DNA from: a bacterium UBP14_UBA6098
Lineage (GTDB): Bacteria > UBP14 > UBA6098
DNA: 28,236 nt
NCBI GenBank assembly: GCA_002428525.1
Contig: DIWU01000028.1
Location: forward strand, 1 to 28,236
Direction of reading: 5' to 3'
The position numbers were made by a program, and so were the translations under genes. This document shows positions 1 through 7,336 of this stretch, piece after piece. The stretch's first letter is position 1; every line of letters starts with the position of its first letter. Under the pieces are notes generated by a model. It worked only from the letters and a program-made list of their open reading frames with translations, had not been told where the DNA came from and made no database searches.

Positions 1-34
1 TCTAATCGGGGCGAGAGAGTAATTAAGAATGTTC

Positions 35-59
35 AATGTAGAATGTATAATGTAGAATG
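35..59. repeat. Short AT-rich direct repeat
   Basis: The 11-mer AATGTAGAATG occurs twice, 14 bp apart (35-45 and 49-59), preceded by AATTAAGAAT at 21-30. A related AT-rich string, again starting AATTAAGAAT, lies at 1797-1835 immediately after the FN3 gene, so similar sequences flank the first gene on both sides. Function unknown; this style of low-complexity intergenic string is common in many genomes. Confidence 0.5.
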
Positions 60-96
60 AGCGAGGACGCGGGAGCGTCGGGGAGGCGTTCCGCAC

Positions 97-201
97 GCGG
101 GAGCGTGGGAACGAAGAGAACCCCCCGGCCTATGGCCGACCCCCTTGTTAAGGGGTTATCAACCCCAGACGGGCTCAAGCGGCGGGAGCGTGGGAACGAA
201 G
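97..201. repeat. Two copies of a 20-bp GC-rich repeat around hairpins
   Basis: GCGGGAGCGTGGGAACGAAG occurs exactly at 97-116 and 182-201, and its first ten bases also occur at 69-78. Between the copies lie two short palindromes: CGGCC-TAT-GGCCG near 126 and CCCCTT-GTT-AAGGGG near 140. From general experience such strings are dispersed intergenic repeats; no gene is visible in this stretch. Confidence 0.6.
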
Positions 202-268
202 AATATAGGTAAGGTATTGGGGTGTAATGGGTTACGGGGGATGTTCGGGTTTTAGATGCTTGACAAGG

Positions 269-520
269 GTGTTTGGGCAGGTGGAAAATGTTCTTGGGTA
301 GTTGACGAAAGTGCTTGGGTATGTGATAAATATTCTTGGGTAGTTGACATGAGTGCTTGGGCATGTGATGAAAGCTCTTGGGTAGTTGACAGGAGTGCTT
401 GGGCATGTGATGAAAGCTCTTGGGTAGTTGACGAGAGTGCTTGGGCGTGTGGTAAAAGCTTTCGGGTAGTTGACAAAAGTTCTTGGGCATGTAGCAAAAG
501 CCCTTGGGAGGGCGAGGTTG
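269..520. repeat. 21-bp tandem repeat array, 12 units (42-bp higher order)
   Basis: Twelve consecutive 21-bp units, the first and last degenerate, alternate between two types. Type A resembles GCTCTTGGGTAGTTGACGAGA and type B GTGCTTGGGCATGTGATGAAA, except that each is 21 bases; the shared core is CTTGGG. Units run at 290, 311, 332, 353, 374, 395, 416, 437, 458 and 479; the pair at 353-394 is nearly identical to 395-436. The period is a multiple of three, so several frames on both strands are open, including an apparent 90-codon frame at 256-528 that encodes Trp/Cys/Asp-rich heptads but has no well-placed ribosome binding site. I read it as non-coding. Confidence 0.8.
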
Positions 521-584
521 AGTTTTAGATAGGCTAATCGAAGTTTCAGACTGTCGAAAAATAAATTAGTTAAAGGAGGAAAAA

Positions 585-1802
585 ATGGCACCTAAGTGTC
601 GATACCCGAAGGATCTCGGGTTGAACGATTTTTTAACCTTCGCAAAGGATATGGTGACCTGGCTTGTGGGCGAGGTCGGCAAGCCGGACTATCAGGCCTC
701 GGTGGTCGCGGGTTTCGACCTTAAGGTTGCGGCGCTCGAAGCTGAGATTGTGGCCTACTCGACCCTTCAAAGCCATGTGCCGGAGCTTCACAGGATTCTC
801 GATGCGAAGGCGAAGGCGATCCAAACGGCACTTCAGTCGATGAAAACGCTTTTGCCGGTGTTTTTCGCCGATCCCGCGATAGTCGGCGAGTTCGGGTTGG
901 CTGTGGAAATTAAACTCGACAACGACGATCTTTATGTGATAGGACAGGCTTGTCTTACGCACTGGGGCGAGGTTTCCGCCGATCCGGCTTATGCGGAAGT
1001 TGTTACGGATTTCGCCGAGCTTCAGACGGTTTTCGACGAATTTATGGCCGCGCGTGCCGGTTGGGTTTTGTCGGATCAAGCCCTCGACGAGGCGCAGAAC
1101 ACGATTTTGGCCGAGCGCGCGACGGTCGAGGAGCAGGAGCGGAATATTTTCAATTATTACCGCTCGAAACATCACGATCCGAAGGACGAATGGTGGACGG
1201 ACAGCCCGTGGGGGCGGACTGGCGACAGCAATGCGCCTTCGGGGGAGATCGGCGTGCCGGCGAATTTGCAGGCTACGCTCGAGGGCGCGGATGTTCGGAT
1301 CAGTTGGTCTGCGGTCGAGGGCGCGGATGGATATTATCTGGTGCATACTCAATTTCCGCCGCTTTTCCTCAGGGTTTATGAGGGCGCGGACACCGAGTTT
1401 TTGCATGTGCGACCGGACAACGGGACGCATCATTATCAGGTTCGGGCGAAGGTCGGGGACAGCTACGGCGCTTACTGCGTGGCGGTTTCGGTGGAGGTAG
1501 TGGTCGAGGCGCCTGCGCCGCCGGTTATGCTGAATATTGTGCTTGTCGAGGACGGCAAAACGAAGGTTAGCTGGGACAGCCCTGAGGGCGTGGTTTACGA
1601 CGGGTGCAGTTTGTTCGTTGCGGATGTTCCGACGGGAAGCCCTGCGCCGTCGAAGCCCGCCTCGCCGATGTTCCACGATCTGTGGGTATATTCGGTGACG
1701 CTGGATGCGCTTGCGCCGGGGATGACGCGTTATGCCTGGGTGACGGGCGAAAAGAACGGCGCGGAGAGCGAGGCGACGGGGCCGGTGCTTATTAGCAATT
1801 AA
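585..1802 (+). CDS. Helical N-domain protein with two C-terminal FN3-like domains
   Basis: Predicted 405-residue protein of unknown function. Residues 1-200 are mostly alpha-helical with no hydrophobic segment. Residues about 223-307 and 313-405 look like fibronectin type III folds, with ISWSAVEGADGYYLVH and KVSWDSPEG as strand B/C motifs and YAWVTGEKNGAESEATG near the end. I see no signal peptide or membrane segment, so the FN3 domains are either cytoplasmic or exported by a route I cannot see. The start is fixed by AAAGGAGG five to six bases before ATG. The gene stands alone between the 21-bp array and a terminator. Helical plus FN3 proteins of this kind occur as families of unknown role in other bacteria (general recollection, not checked). 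Confidence 0.85.
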   Translation: MAPKCRYPKDLGLNDFLTFAKDMVTWLVGEVGKPDYQASVVAGFDLKVAALEAEIVAYSTLQSHVPELHRILDAKAKAIQTALQSMKTLLPVFFADPAIVGEFGLAVEIKLDNDDLYVIGQACLTHWGEVSADPAYAEVVTDFAELQTVFDEFMAARAGWVLSDQALDEAQNTILAERATVEEQERNIFNYYRSKHHDPKDEWWTDSPWGRTGDSNAPSGEIGVPANLQATLEGADVRISWSAVEGADGYYLVHTQFPPLFLRVYEGADTEFLHVRPDNGTHHYQVRAKVGDSYGAYCVAVSVEVVVEAPAPPVMLNIVLVEDGKTKVSWDSPEGVVYDGCSLFVADVPTGSPAPSKPASPMFHDLWVYSVTLDALAPGMTRYAWVTGEKNGAESEATGPVLISN

Positions 1803-1836
1803 GAATTATAAATTTACAATGAAGAATTAAAAATGG

Positions 1837-1864
1837 AGGGCGGCCGGTGGGTCGCCCTTTTTTT
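1837..1864 (+). terminator. Rho-independent terminator after the FN3 gene
   Basis: AGGGCG (1837-1842) pairs with CGCCCT (1853-1858) across a G-rich loop, followed by a run of seven T. It sits 35 bp after the stop codon of the FN3 protein gene, on the same strand. Confidence 0.8.
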
Positions 1865-1872
1865 GTCGGGGC

Positions 1873-1968
1873 TTCGATACGGGCATGAGAATGCCCTACT
1901 CAGCCACCTGCACTTCGACTTCGCTCAGTGACCAATGGTCACTCCCGTAGGCCGGAGGGCGTATCGAA
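1873..1968. repeat. Nested palindromic element 1 (REP-like)
   Basis: Outer arms TTCGATACG (1873-1881) and CGTATCGAA (1960-1968) enclose two perfect hairpins: GGGCAT-gaga-ATGCCC (1881-1896) and AGTGACC-aat-GGTCACT (1927-1943). The inner sequence CTTCGACTTCGCTCAGTGACC-like is of a kind I recognise as a widespread dispersed intergenic repeat. It could fold as a cruciform or branched RNA. No gene is visible here. Confidence 0.65.
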
Positions 1969-1972
1969 ACGA

Positions 1973-2023
1973 ATTTCGAGCAATCTTGTTATTGAATAGA
2001 AGATTTCTCGCTTTGCTCGAAAT
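1973..2023. repeat. Nested palindromic element 2 (REP-like)
   Basis: ATTTCGAGC (1973-1981) pairs with GCTCGAAAT (2015-2023). Directly inside, AATCTT (1982-1987) pairs with AAGATT (2000-2005). The right arm, CTCGCTTTGCTCGAAATGAC, resembles dispersed repeats seen in unrelated bacterial genomes (recollection). It begins five bases after element 1 ends. Confidence 0.65.
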
Positions 2024-2052
2024 GACAGCGAAAACGGCCGGGCATGACAGAA

Positions 2053-2124
2053 GTAGCGCACCGCGCAGGGCAGGAAGATTAGCTTTGCTCGATTATAGCG
2101 CTACCGCCGTCGGCCGGTGCCGAC
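2053..2124. repeat. Palindromic element 3 plus GC hairpin
   Basis: GTAGCGC (2053-2059) pairs with GCGCTAC (2098-2104), and just beyond lies the perfect hairpin GTCGGC-CGGT-GCCGAC (2109-2124). The latter is ten bases beyond the minus-strand stop of the transporter gene. It has no T-run on that strand, so it is not a standard terminator, though it may stabilise a 3' end. Confidence 0.55.
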
Positions 2125-2133
2125 CGGAGCCGG

Positions 2134-2997
2134 CTATGCCCGCTTGAGCGGCAATCTTCCGACAACCATCGACAAAATAATCGCACCCGCGCCGACAAGC
2201 TCCCAGCCGCTCATCCCAAAACCCATAATCGCCCAAGCGAAACCCGCGGCGAAAATCGGCTCGGCAATATAAATTAACGAGGCTCGCGGAGTCGTGGTGA
2301 ATCGCTGAGCGAACATCTGAATCCCCAGTGCGCCGGTCGAGGCTATTGCGGCTAAATAGACTATTCCCAATAGGTTAAGCGGCTCCCAACTCACACCGTA
2401 ACTCCCTTGGAAAAGCACAGCAATCGACGAACCGACTGCGATAAATGCGAATTGAAGGATAGTCAGCCATTTCCAATCGCCGCGTTGTGTATATACTTGA
2501 ATACCAACGATTTGGAAGGTGTAACATGCGGCAGAAAGAAAGGTGATCTTATCGCCGATGTTGATATTCGCTATTGAAACCCCCGCGCCGGAGATTGCCC
2601 AAAGGCCGAATCCCGCGGGCAAAAGTGCAATCCAAACCGCGAGCGAAACGGGCTTTTTTTCCCAAAGCCGCGAAACCAACGGCACAAACAGCACGAATAG
2701 CGAGGTGATGAACCCGCTCTTCGCGGGCGTCGTGTTGACAAGGCCTATAGTCTGGAAGGCATAGCCGCCGAAGGCCGCGAGGCCGATGACAAGGCCGCCG
2801 ACCAGCTCGAGGCGGTTCGGGAGACGCCGTGGGCGAAAAACCGCTATCGCCAAAACAGTCGCGATGATGAAGCGAAGCGACAGTAGCCCGAACGGCGTGT
2901 TCGCGCCGTCGCCGACGAGGAGCTTTATTATTAAAAATGTCGAGCCCCAGACGGCTGTGGTGATTACAAGCAAGGCCTCGGCGTTGGATTTTTTCAT
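2134..2997 (-). CDS. DMT-superfamily (EamA-type) transporter
   Basis: A 287-residue inner-membrane protein with about ten hydrophobic segments arranged as two EamA repeats (roughly 7-135 and 148-285). The opening ITTAVWGSTFLIIKLLV and the second-repeat segment LIYIAEPIFAAGFAWAIMG are typical of the drug/metabolite transporter superfamily, which exports small metabolites, often amino acids or their analogues. The substrate cannot be read from sequence. The gene starts 60 bp after the leuS stop on the same strand and may be co-transcribed with it, although a hairpin lies between. No strong Shine-Dalgarno site precedes the ATG. Confidence 0.9.
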   Translation of the reverse strand: MKKSNAEALLVITTAVWGSTFLIIKLLVGDGANTPFGLLSLRFIIATVLAIAVFRPRRLPNRLELVGGLVIGLAAFGGYAFQTIGLVNTTPAKSGFITSLFVLFVPLVSRLWEKKPVSLAVWIALLPAGFGLWAISGAGVSIANINIGDKITFLSAACYTFQIVGIQVYTQRGDWKWLTILQFAFIAVGSSIAVLFQGSYGVSWEPLNLLGIVYLAAIASTGALGIQMFAQRFTTTPRASLIYIAEPIFAAGFAWAIMGFGMSGWELVGAGAIILSMVVGRLPLKRA

Positions 2998-3033
2998 AGA
3001 ATTCGCTCGAAAACAGGCGCTTTAAGTGGTTTC

Positions 3034-3059
3034 GGGGAGGGCGAACCCTCCCCTTTTTT
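3034..3059 (+). terminator. Strong terminator-shaped hairpin pointing plus
   Basis: GGGGAGGG (3034-3041), loop CGAA, CCCTCCCC (3046-3053), then six T. It is a perfect 8-bp GC stem with a tetraloop. The T-run follows the stem only on the plus strand, whereas both flanking genes (leuS and the DMT transporter) are on the minus strand. On the minus strand it is a stem just after the leuS stop, without a downstream U-tract. Confidence 0.65.
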
Positions 3060-5508
3060 ATTTAACAATGATGTTGAGGATTCGTCCCCGAATATATATC
3101 ACTTGGGCTATCTTCTTGTCTTCCAAATGCTTGGCGATATTCGGGACTTGAGTGGCCACCGCCATCGCACCCTCTTTGTCGGAGTCGGTCGGTATCTCGA
3201 TCGTGCCGCGGAGCTTGCCGTTCACTTGAACACCGATCTCGATAGAATCGAGCACAGTAAGCGATTCGACCCAACTCGGCCAAGGCCTGTCGATCACGAA
3301 CGGCTCGAAGCCGAGGCGCTCGTTCAGTTCCTCGGCGAGGTGCGGCGCGATGGGTGCAATCAGCCGCGCGAGAGTGTCGGCGATTGTGAAGGCGATGCCA
3401 GATTCGGCCATATCCTCGACCGAGATGAGGTTCATGAACTCCATCAGCCGCGCGATCGCGGTGTTATAGGACATGCCCTCGATGTCTCCGGTGACCGCCT
3501 TCACGGTTCGGTTCAGTGCTTTGAAAAGCTCGGCGTCGCGCGGAGTCATATTTTCGAGCGCTCCGGCGACGCGGTCGCGCGAAATCCCCTCGGCAACGAA
3601 GTTGTCTATCTTGCGAAGGAAGCGCTCGGCGCCCTTCATGCCGTCCTCGTTCCACGAAATCTCGTGTGCCGGCGGCGCGAAAAAAAGCATCGCCGTGCGG
3701 GAAACATCGACGCCGTGCTTGTTGGCGATCTCCATCGGGCTGATCACATTGCCCTTGGATTTGGACATCTTGTCACCATTCACATCGCAAACCATACCGT
3801 GGTTGAAAAGCTTCACCACCGGCTCGTCCACCGGAAGATAGCCGAGGTCGAAGAGCACCTTTGCTATAAAGCGGAAATACAATAGGTGACTGGTCGCGTG
3901 CTCGATTCCGCCGATATACATATCGACCGGAAGCCACTTTTTGGCTTCTGCGATATCGAAGGGCGCGCTCTCATTGCGCGGGTCGAGGTAGCGAAGCTCA
4001 TACCAGCTACTGCAGACATAGGTGTCCATCGTGTCCGGATCGCGGAGGGCCGGGCCGCCGCAGAGCGGGCAGACCGTGTTCATGAACTCCGGGACATCGG
4101 CCAGCGGGCTTCTGCCCTTGGGGAGAAAATCATCGACATGGGGCAGGATCACCGGCAACTGCTCCTCGGGAACCGATACGGTGCCGCATCTTTCGCAGTG
4201 GACAATCGGGATCGGCGCGCCCCAGTAGCGCTGGCGGCTGATGAGCCAATCGCGCAGGCGGAACTGGATCGCGGTCTCGGCGAAGCCCTCGCGCTCGCCG
4301 AACTCGACGATCGCGCGCTTGGCCTCGATCGAGCTTTGGCCGTCGAAGCCGCAGGAATTGGCCATAATTCCGGGCAGAGTGAAGGCCTCGGCCATTTCAA
4401 CCGGATCGAGGACGCCCTCCTTCGGGGAGATGACTATCTTGATCTCGATGCCGTATTTGCGGGCGAACTCGAAATCGCGCTGGTCGTGCGCGGGAACCGC
4501 CATCACAGCGCCGGAGCCGTAGCCCGCGAGGACATAGTCCGCGACAAAAAGCGGCACCAAATCGCCGTTATAGGGGTTTCGCACATGAAGGCCGGTGAAC
4601 ATGCCGTCCTTTTCGCGGTCCTCGGCGACGCGCTCAATCTCGCTTTTCGAGGCGGAATTCGCGATATACTTTTCGACCTCGGCGCGGTTCGGGCAACGCG
4701 CTATGAGGCGCTTCATCAGTTCGGCCTCGGGGGCGATCGCCATGAAGGTGACGCCATAGACGGTGTCCGGCCGAGTGGTGAAGATCGGCAGTTCGTCGCC
4801 GGTCTCGGCGATCGTGAAGCGGATATTCGCGCCCTCGGAGCGGCCGATCCAATAGCGCTGGATGTTTTTGACCGCGTCGGGCCATTGGTCGAGCTTGTCG
4901 AGATCGTCCAAGAGGCGCTGTGCGTAGTCGGTTATCTTGAAGAACCACTGCTTCAAGGATTTGCGCTGAACCGGCGTGTCCTCGTGGCGCCAGCAACATC
5001 CGGCGACGACCTGCTCGTTGGCGAGAACTGTGTTACATTCGGGGCACCAATTCACAGAGGCCTCTTTTTGATAGGCAAGCCCCATTTTGTAAAGCTCGAC
5101 GAAGACCCACTGCGTCCATTTGTAGTAATCCGGCCGGCTGGTCGCTATCTCGCGGCCCCAGTCGTAGGAGACGCCGAGGGCTTGGAGCGTGGATTTTCCG
5201 GTGGCGATATTTTTCTCTGTCCACTGCCCGGGGTGGATCTTGCGCTTGATTGCGGCTTGTTCGGCGGGCAGGCCGAAGGAATCCCATCCGAAGGGATGAA
5301 GTATCTTCTTGCCCTGCATGCGCTTATACCGATAGACAAGGTCGCCGATCGAGTAATTGCGGAAATGCCCCATATGGACATCGCCGCTGGGATAGGCGAA
5401 CATCTCCATGAGGTAAAACTTATCCTCCCCCGGCTCGGTCGGGGCATCGAAAACTCCGGCCTCGCGCCATCGGGCCTGCCATTTTTTTTCTATATCTTCC
5501 ATCGACAT
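3058..5508 (-). CDS. leuS: Leucyl-tRNA synthetase
   Basis: A complete 816-residue cytoplasmic class I synthetase that charges tRNA-Leu. The HIGH motif is HMGH (45-48) in DVHMGHFRNYSIGD and the KMSKS motif is exact at 580-584. The CP1 editing domain has the threonine-rich TTRPDT motif. Zinc-knuckle pairs are visible (CPEC, CPLC), and an anticodon-binding helical region and the C-terminal VQVNGKLRG segment are present. Length is slightly below the usual 820-870. The start is supported by AAGGA seven bases before ATG; a second ATG two codons later is less well placed. A promoter at 5667-5695 and a leader of about 150 nt precede it. Confidence 0.98.
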   Translation of the reverse strand: MSMEDIEKKWQARWREAGVFDAPTEPGEDKFYLMEMFAYPSGDVHMGHFRNYSIGDLVYRYKRMQGKKILHPFGWDSFGLPAEQAAIKRKIHPGQWTEKNIATGKSTLQALGVSYDWGREIATSRPDYYKWTQWVFVELYKMGLAYQKEASVNWCPECNTVLANEQVVAGCCWRHEDTPVQRKSLKQWFFKITDYAQRLLDDLDKLDQWPDAVKNIQRYWIGRSEGANIRFTIAETGDELPIFTTRPDTVYGVTFMAIAPEAELMKRLIARCPNRAEVEKYIANSASKSEIERVAEDREKDGMFTGLHVRNPYNGDLVPLFVADYVLAGYGSGAVMAVPAHDQRDFEFARKYGIEIKIVISPKEGVLDPVEMAEAFTLPGIMANSCGFDGQSSIEAKRAIVEFGEREGFAETAIQFRLRDWLISRQRYWGAPIPIVHCERCGTVSVPEEQLPVILPHVDDFLPKGRSPLADVPEFMNTVCPLCGGPALRDPDTMDTYVCSSWYELRYLDPRNESAPFDIAEAKKWLPVDMYIGGIEHATSHLLYFRFIAKVLFDLGYLPVDEPVVKLFNHGMVCDVNGDKMSKSKGNVISPMEIANKHGVDVSRTAMLFFAPPAHEISWNEDGMKGAERFLRKIDNFVAEGISRDRVAGALENMTPRDAELFKALNRTVKAVTGDIEGMSYNTAIARLMEFMNLISVEDMAESGIAFTIADTLARLIAPIAPHLAEELNERLGFEPFVIDRPWPSWVESLTVLDSIEIGVQVNGKLRGTIEIPTDSDKEGAMAVATQVPNIAKHLEDKKIAQVIYIRGRILNIIVK

Positions 5509-5660
5509 AGTATCGTCCTTTTTAACATTCTATTGAAGACCGCCCAGAGGGCACAAAACGACAATGCGGCTTAGCGCCGCTTCAGAGGAGTTCAGTAAGT
5601 GAGCGGCAGGCCGCGAAGCTGGCCACCGTTTTCACCTCCGGAGAAAGGGGTCGAACATTT
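5509..5660 (-). ncRNA. Structured 5' leader of leuS (unassigned)
   Basis: Read on the minus strand, the transcript predicted from the promoter at 5667-5695 carries about 150 nt before leuS. It can form an 8-bp GC stem with one bulge (CGGTGGCC with GGCCTGCCG around AGCTTCGC), extended by AGGTGA pairing with TCACTT, then a hairpin GCGGC-gctaa-GCCGC (5566-5580), then GCCC-tct-GGGC (5542-5552). There is no U-tract terminator, no stem I/specifier region and no Leu-codon leader peptide that I can see, so it does not match a T-box or classical attenuator. I do not recognise the class; a regulatory leader is an inference from structure and position. Confidence 0.4.
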
Positions 5661-5666
5661 GGGCAT

Positions 5667-5695
5667 AATATATTAATGCCACCGGAGCTCGTCAA
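5667..5695 (-). promoter_or_regulatory. Sigma-70-type promoter of leuS
   Basis: On the minus strand, TTGACG (5690-5695), a 17-bp spacer and TATATT (5667-5672). Transcription should begin near 5660, about 150 nt before the leuS ATG. Confidence 0.65.
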
Positions 5696-5814
5696 GGGAT
5701 TTCAGTGGCGACTTAATAGCAGTGCCGATCCCATATTGATTTGGTGAATCCAATCGAAAAAGAACAGTATGCAGAATTTATTTTGAAAGCGAAAAAAAAA
5801 ATTTAAAAAATAAC

Positions 5815-5842
5815 TTGCATATCGGTTAAATATCGATAAGTT
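5815..5842 (+). promoter_or_regulatory. Possible promoter of the RRM gene
   Basis: TTGCAT (5815-5820), 16 bp, TAAGTT (5837-5842), downstream of an A/T-rich tract at about 5780-5812 that could act as an UP element. The resulting leader of about 100 nt contains the hairpin CCGTG-aa-CACGG (5863-5874). The -10 match is weak. No gene is visible in 5700-5951. Confidence 0.35.
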
Positions 5843-5951
5843 ACAGGATGGCACTTCCGTGGCCGTGAACACGGATGATCGATGATTTGCCGGCTCAGCC
5901 ATGGACAGCAAGATCGATTAACATTATTTCCATGGCGAGAAGGATGGATGT

Positions 5952-6356
5952 ATGAACATCTACGTAGGCAAGCTCGATTACAACACCACTCAAGACGAAC
6001 TTAAGTCGGCGTTCGAGCAATTTGGGCAGGTTGAATCTGTCCAGATCATCACCGACAAGTACACGGGCAACTCCAAGGGTTTCGGCTTCGTCACGATGCC
6101 GAACGATACCGAGGCTTCGGCCGCGATCGAGGCCCTGAACGGCTCTCAGCTTGGCAAACAGACCATCGAGGTCAACAAGGCTAAGCCCAAAGAGGCTCGT
6201 AGCGACAATCGCAGTGGCGGCGGCGGCGGTTACGGCGGCGGCAGTCGCGGCGGTTACGGCGGTAATCGTAGCGGTGGCGGCGGCTATGGTAGCGGCAATC
6301 GCGGCGGTAGCGGCGGAAGCGGTGGAAACCGCAGTTCCGGCGGCGGACGCTGGTAG
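5952..6356 (+). CDS. RRM-type RNA-binding protein with Gly-rich tail
   Basis: A 134-residue protein with a single RNA recognition motif. RNP2 is IYVGKL (3-8) and RNP1 is KGFGFVTM (42-49). The tail from about residue 87 is Gly/Arg/Asn/Tyr/Ser-rich (GGYGGG and RGGYGGN units) encoded by imperfect GGC-type triplet repeats. The layout matches the small bacterial Rbp family known from cyanobacteria, where members bind single-stranded RNA and some are cold-induced; cold induction here is only a possibility. AAGGATG before the ATG supports the start. The gene is monocistronic, flanked by its own leader and a terminator. Confidence 0.95.
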   Translation: MNIYVGKLDYNTTQDELKSAFEQFGQVESVQIITDKYTGNSKGFGFVTMPNDTEASAAIEALNGSQLGKQTIEVNKAKPKEARSDNRSGGGGGYGGGSRGGYGGNRSGGGGYGSGNRGGSGGSGGNRSSGGGRW

Positions 6357-6374
6357 ATCGTATAGCTTGCACTC

Positions 6375-6411
6375 GCCCCGAATCGCGTATCGCGGTTCGG
6401 GGCTTTTTTTT
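6375..6411 (+). terminator. Terminator after the RRM gene
   Basis: GCCCCGAA (6375-6382) pairs with TTCGGGGC (6396-6403), with a further CGCG/CGCG pairing inside, followed by eight T. It lies between the convergent RRM and recombinase genes, with the T-run on the plus side. Confidence 0.9.
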
Positions 6412-6412
6412 A

Positions 6413-7336
6413 TCAGCTTTTAGGGTGCGCCTTGCGGTAGGCCTCTTTGAGGTGTTCGATAGTCATATGGGTATATATCTGCGTCGTGGAGAGCGATTCG
6501 TGGCCGAGAAGCTCCTTGACGGAAAGCAAATCGCCGCCGCGCTCGAGAAGATGCGTCGCGAAGGTATGGCGCATGACATGCGGAGAGGCCTTGCCGTCTG
6601 TCACCGCTATGAGGTATTTATGGACAATATTGTAAAGGTCTCTTCGGAGGAGAGGCGCTCCCGAGCGTGTGAGCCAAAATTCGGGCGTCGATTTGTCCGA
6701 AAGTAGCTTGGTGCGAACCTTGATATAAGCCTGTAAAGCTTCAACAGCCGGAGCGCCGATCAGAACAATCCTTTCTTTATCGCCCTTGCCGTGAACCTTG
6801 ATCTCAAACTTATCGAAATTCAAACTTTTAAAATCTATCTCGAGGAGTTCCGAGGCTCGGATTCCCGTGGCGTAAAGGACTTCCATAATCGCCCTGTCCC
6901 GAATTCCTAAAGGGCTTTTCAAATCGGGGAGCTCGACAGCACTGTTCGCCTGAGCGAAATCGAGGAAGCTGGGGAGTTTTTTTTCGAGCTTGGGCAGGCT
7001 GAGGTAGCGCGCCGGATTCATCTCGACGACCTCGCGCGAATACAGATAGGCGAAAAAGCTCCTAACCGAGCTTATCTTTCGGTGAATACTGCGGTTCGAA
7101 TAGCCGCTATGCTTGAGGCCCGCCAAGAATCCGCGAAGATCGATAATCTCGATTTTAGAGGGGTCTTCGAGACCTTCGGCAAAATTCTCTCCGAGATATT
7201 CGGTGAGTTGAGCGAGATCTATCCTATACGCCTCGGAGGTTTTTGGGCTAAGTCGCCGCTCATTTGAGATATATGAAAGGAAATCGGCGATAAGGCCTGA
7301 AAGCGGCGCGGTATTGTCATTCGTCGGTTCGGGCAT
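6413..7336 (-). CDS. XerC/XerD-type tyrosine recombinase
   Basis: Site-specific recombinase expected to resolve chromosome dimers at dif. With the chosen start it has 307 residues. The N-terminal SAM-like DNA-binding domain spans about 15-105. The catalytic set is complete: Arg160 (GIRASE), Lys184 (HGKGDKER), His253/Arg256 (HVMRHTF), His279 (LGHESLS) and Tyr288 (IYTHM). The frame stays open upstream to an ATG at 7387, but those 17 extra residues would lie inside topA. The ATG at 7336 gives family-typical length and a 20-bp overlap with the topA end. XerC versus XerD cannot be decided, and a single-Xer system is possible. Confidence 0.93.
   Translation of the reverse strand: MPEPTNDNTAPLSGLIADFLSYISNERRLSPKTSEAYRIDLAQLTEYLGENFAEGLEDPSKIEIIDLRGFLAGLKHSGYSNRSIHRKISSVRSFFAYLYSREVVEMNPARYLSLPKLEKKLPSFLDFAQANSAVELPDLKSPLGIRDRAIMEVLYATGIRASELLEIDFKSLNFDKFEIKVHGKGDKERIVLIGAPAVEALQAYIKVRTKLLSDKSTPEFWLTRSGAPLLRRDLYNIVHKYLIAVTDGKASPHVMRHTFATHLLERGGDLLSVKELLGHESLSTTQIYTHMTIEHLKEAYRKAHPKS

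Noticed and set aside
269..520. CRISPR array
   Set aside because: The units are contiguous 21-bp repeats without unique spacers, and no cas genes are present.
256..528. Possible 90-residue repeat protein on the tandem array
   Set aside because: Several frames on both strands are open because the unit is 21 bp; no ribosome binding site at the expected distance and a Trp/Cys-rich composition unlike its neighbours.
3886..5574. Long open frame (562 codons) on the plus strand opposite leuS
   Set aside because: leuS is unmistakable on the other strand; the codon bias (many CTC/GAG, GCG/CGC pairs) leaves the antisense frame open. The product has no recognisable domain and there is no ribosome binding site.
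5600..5640. T-box riboswitch upstream of leuS (ACGGTGG partly resembles the T-box sequence)
   Set aside because: The promoter lies only about 30 nt upstream, leaving no room for stem I and the specifier loop, and there is no terminator/antiterminator pair with a U-tract.
5702..5911. 69-codon open frame on the minus strand between leuS and the RRM gene
   Set aside because: Runs through A/T-rich upstream DNA, with Phe runs from the poly-A tract; no ribosome binding site or family resemblance.
6413..7336. Integrase of a mobile element
   Set aside because: The gene sits in a housekeeping run directly behind topA, has XerC/D length and motifs, and no attachment-site duplication or cargo is visible.
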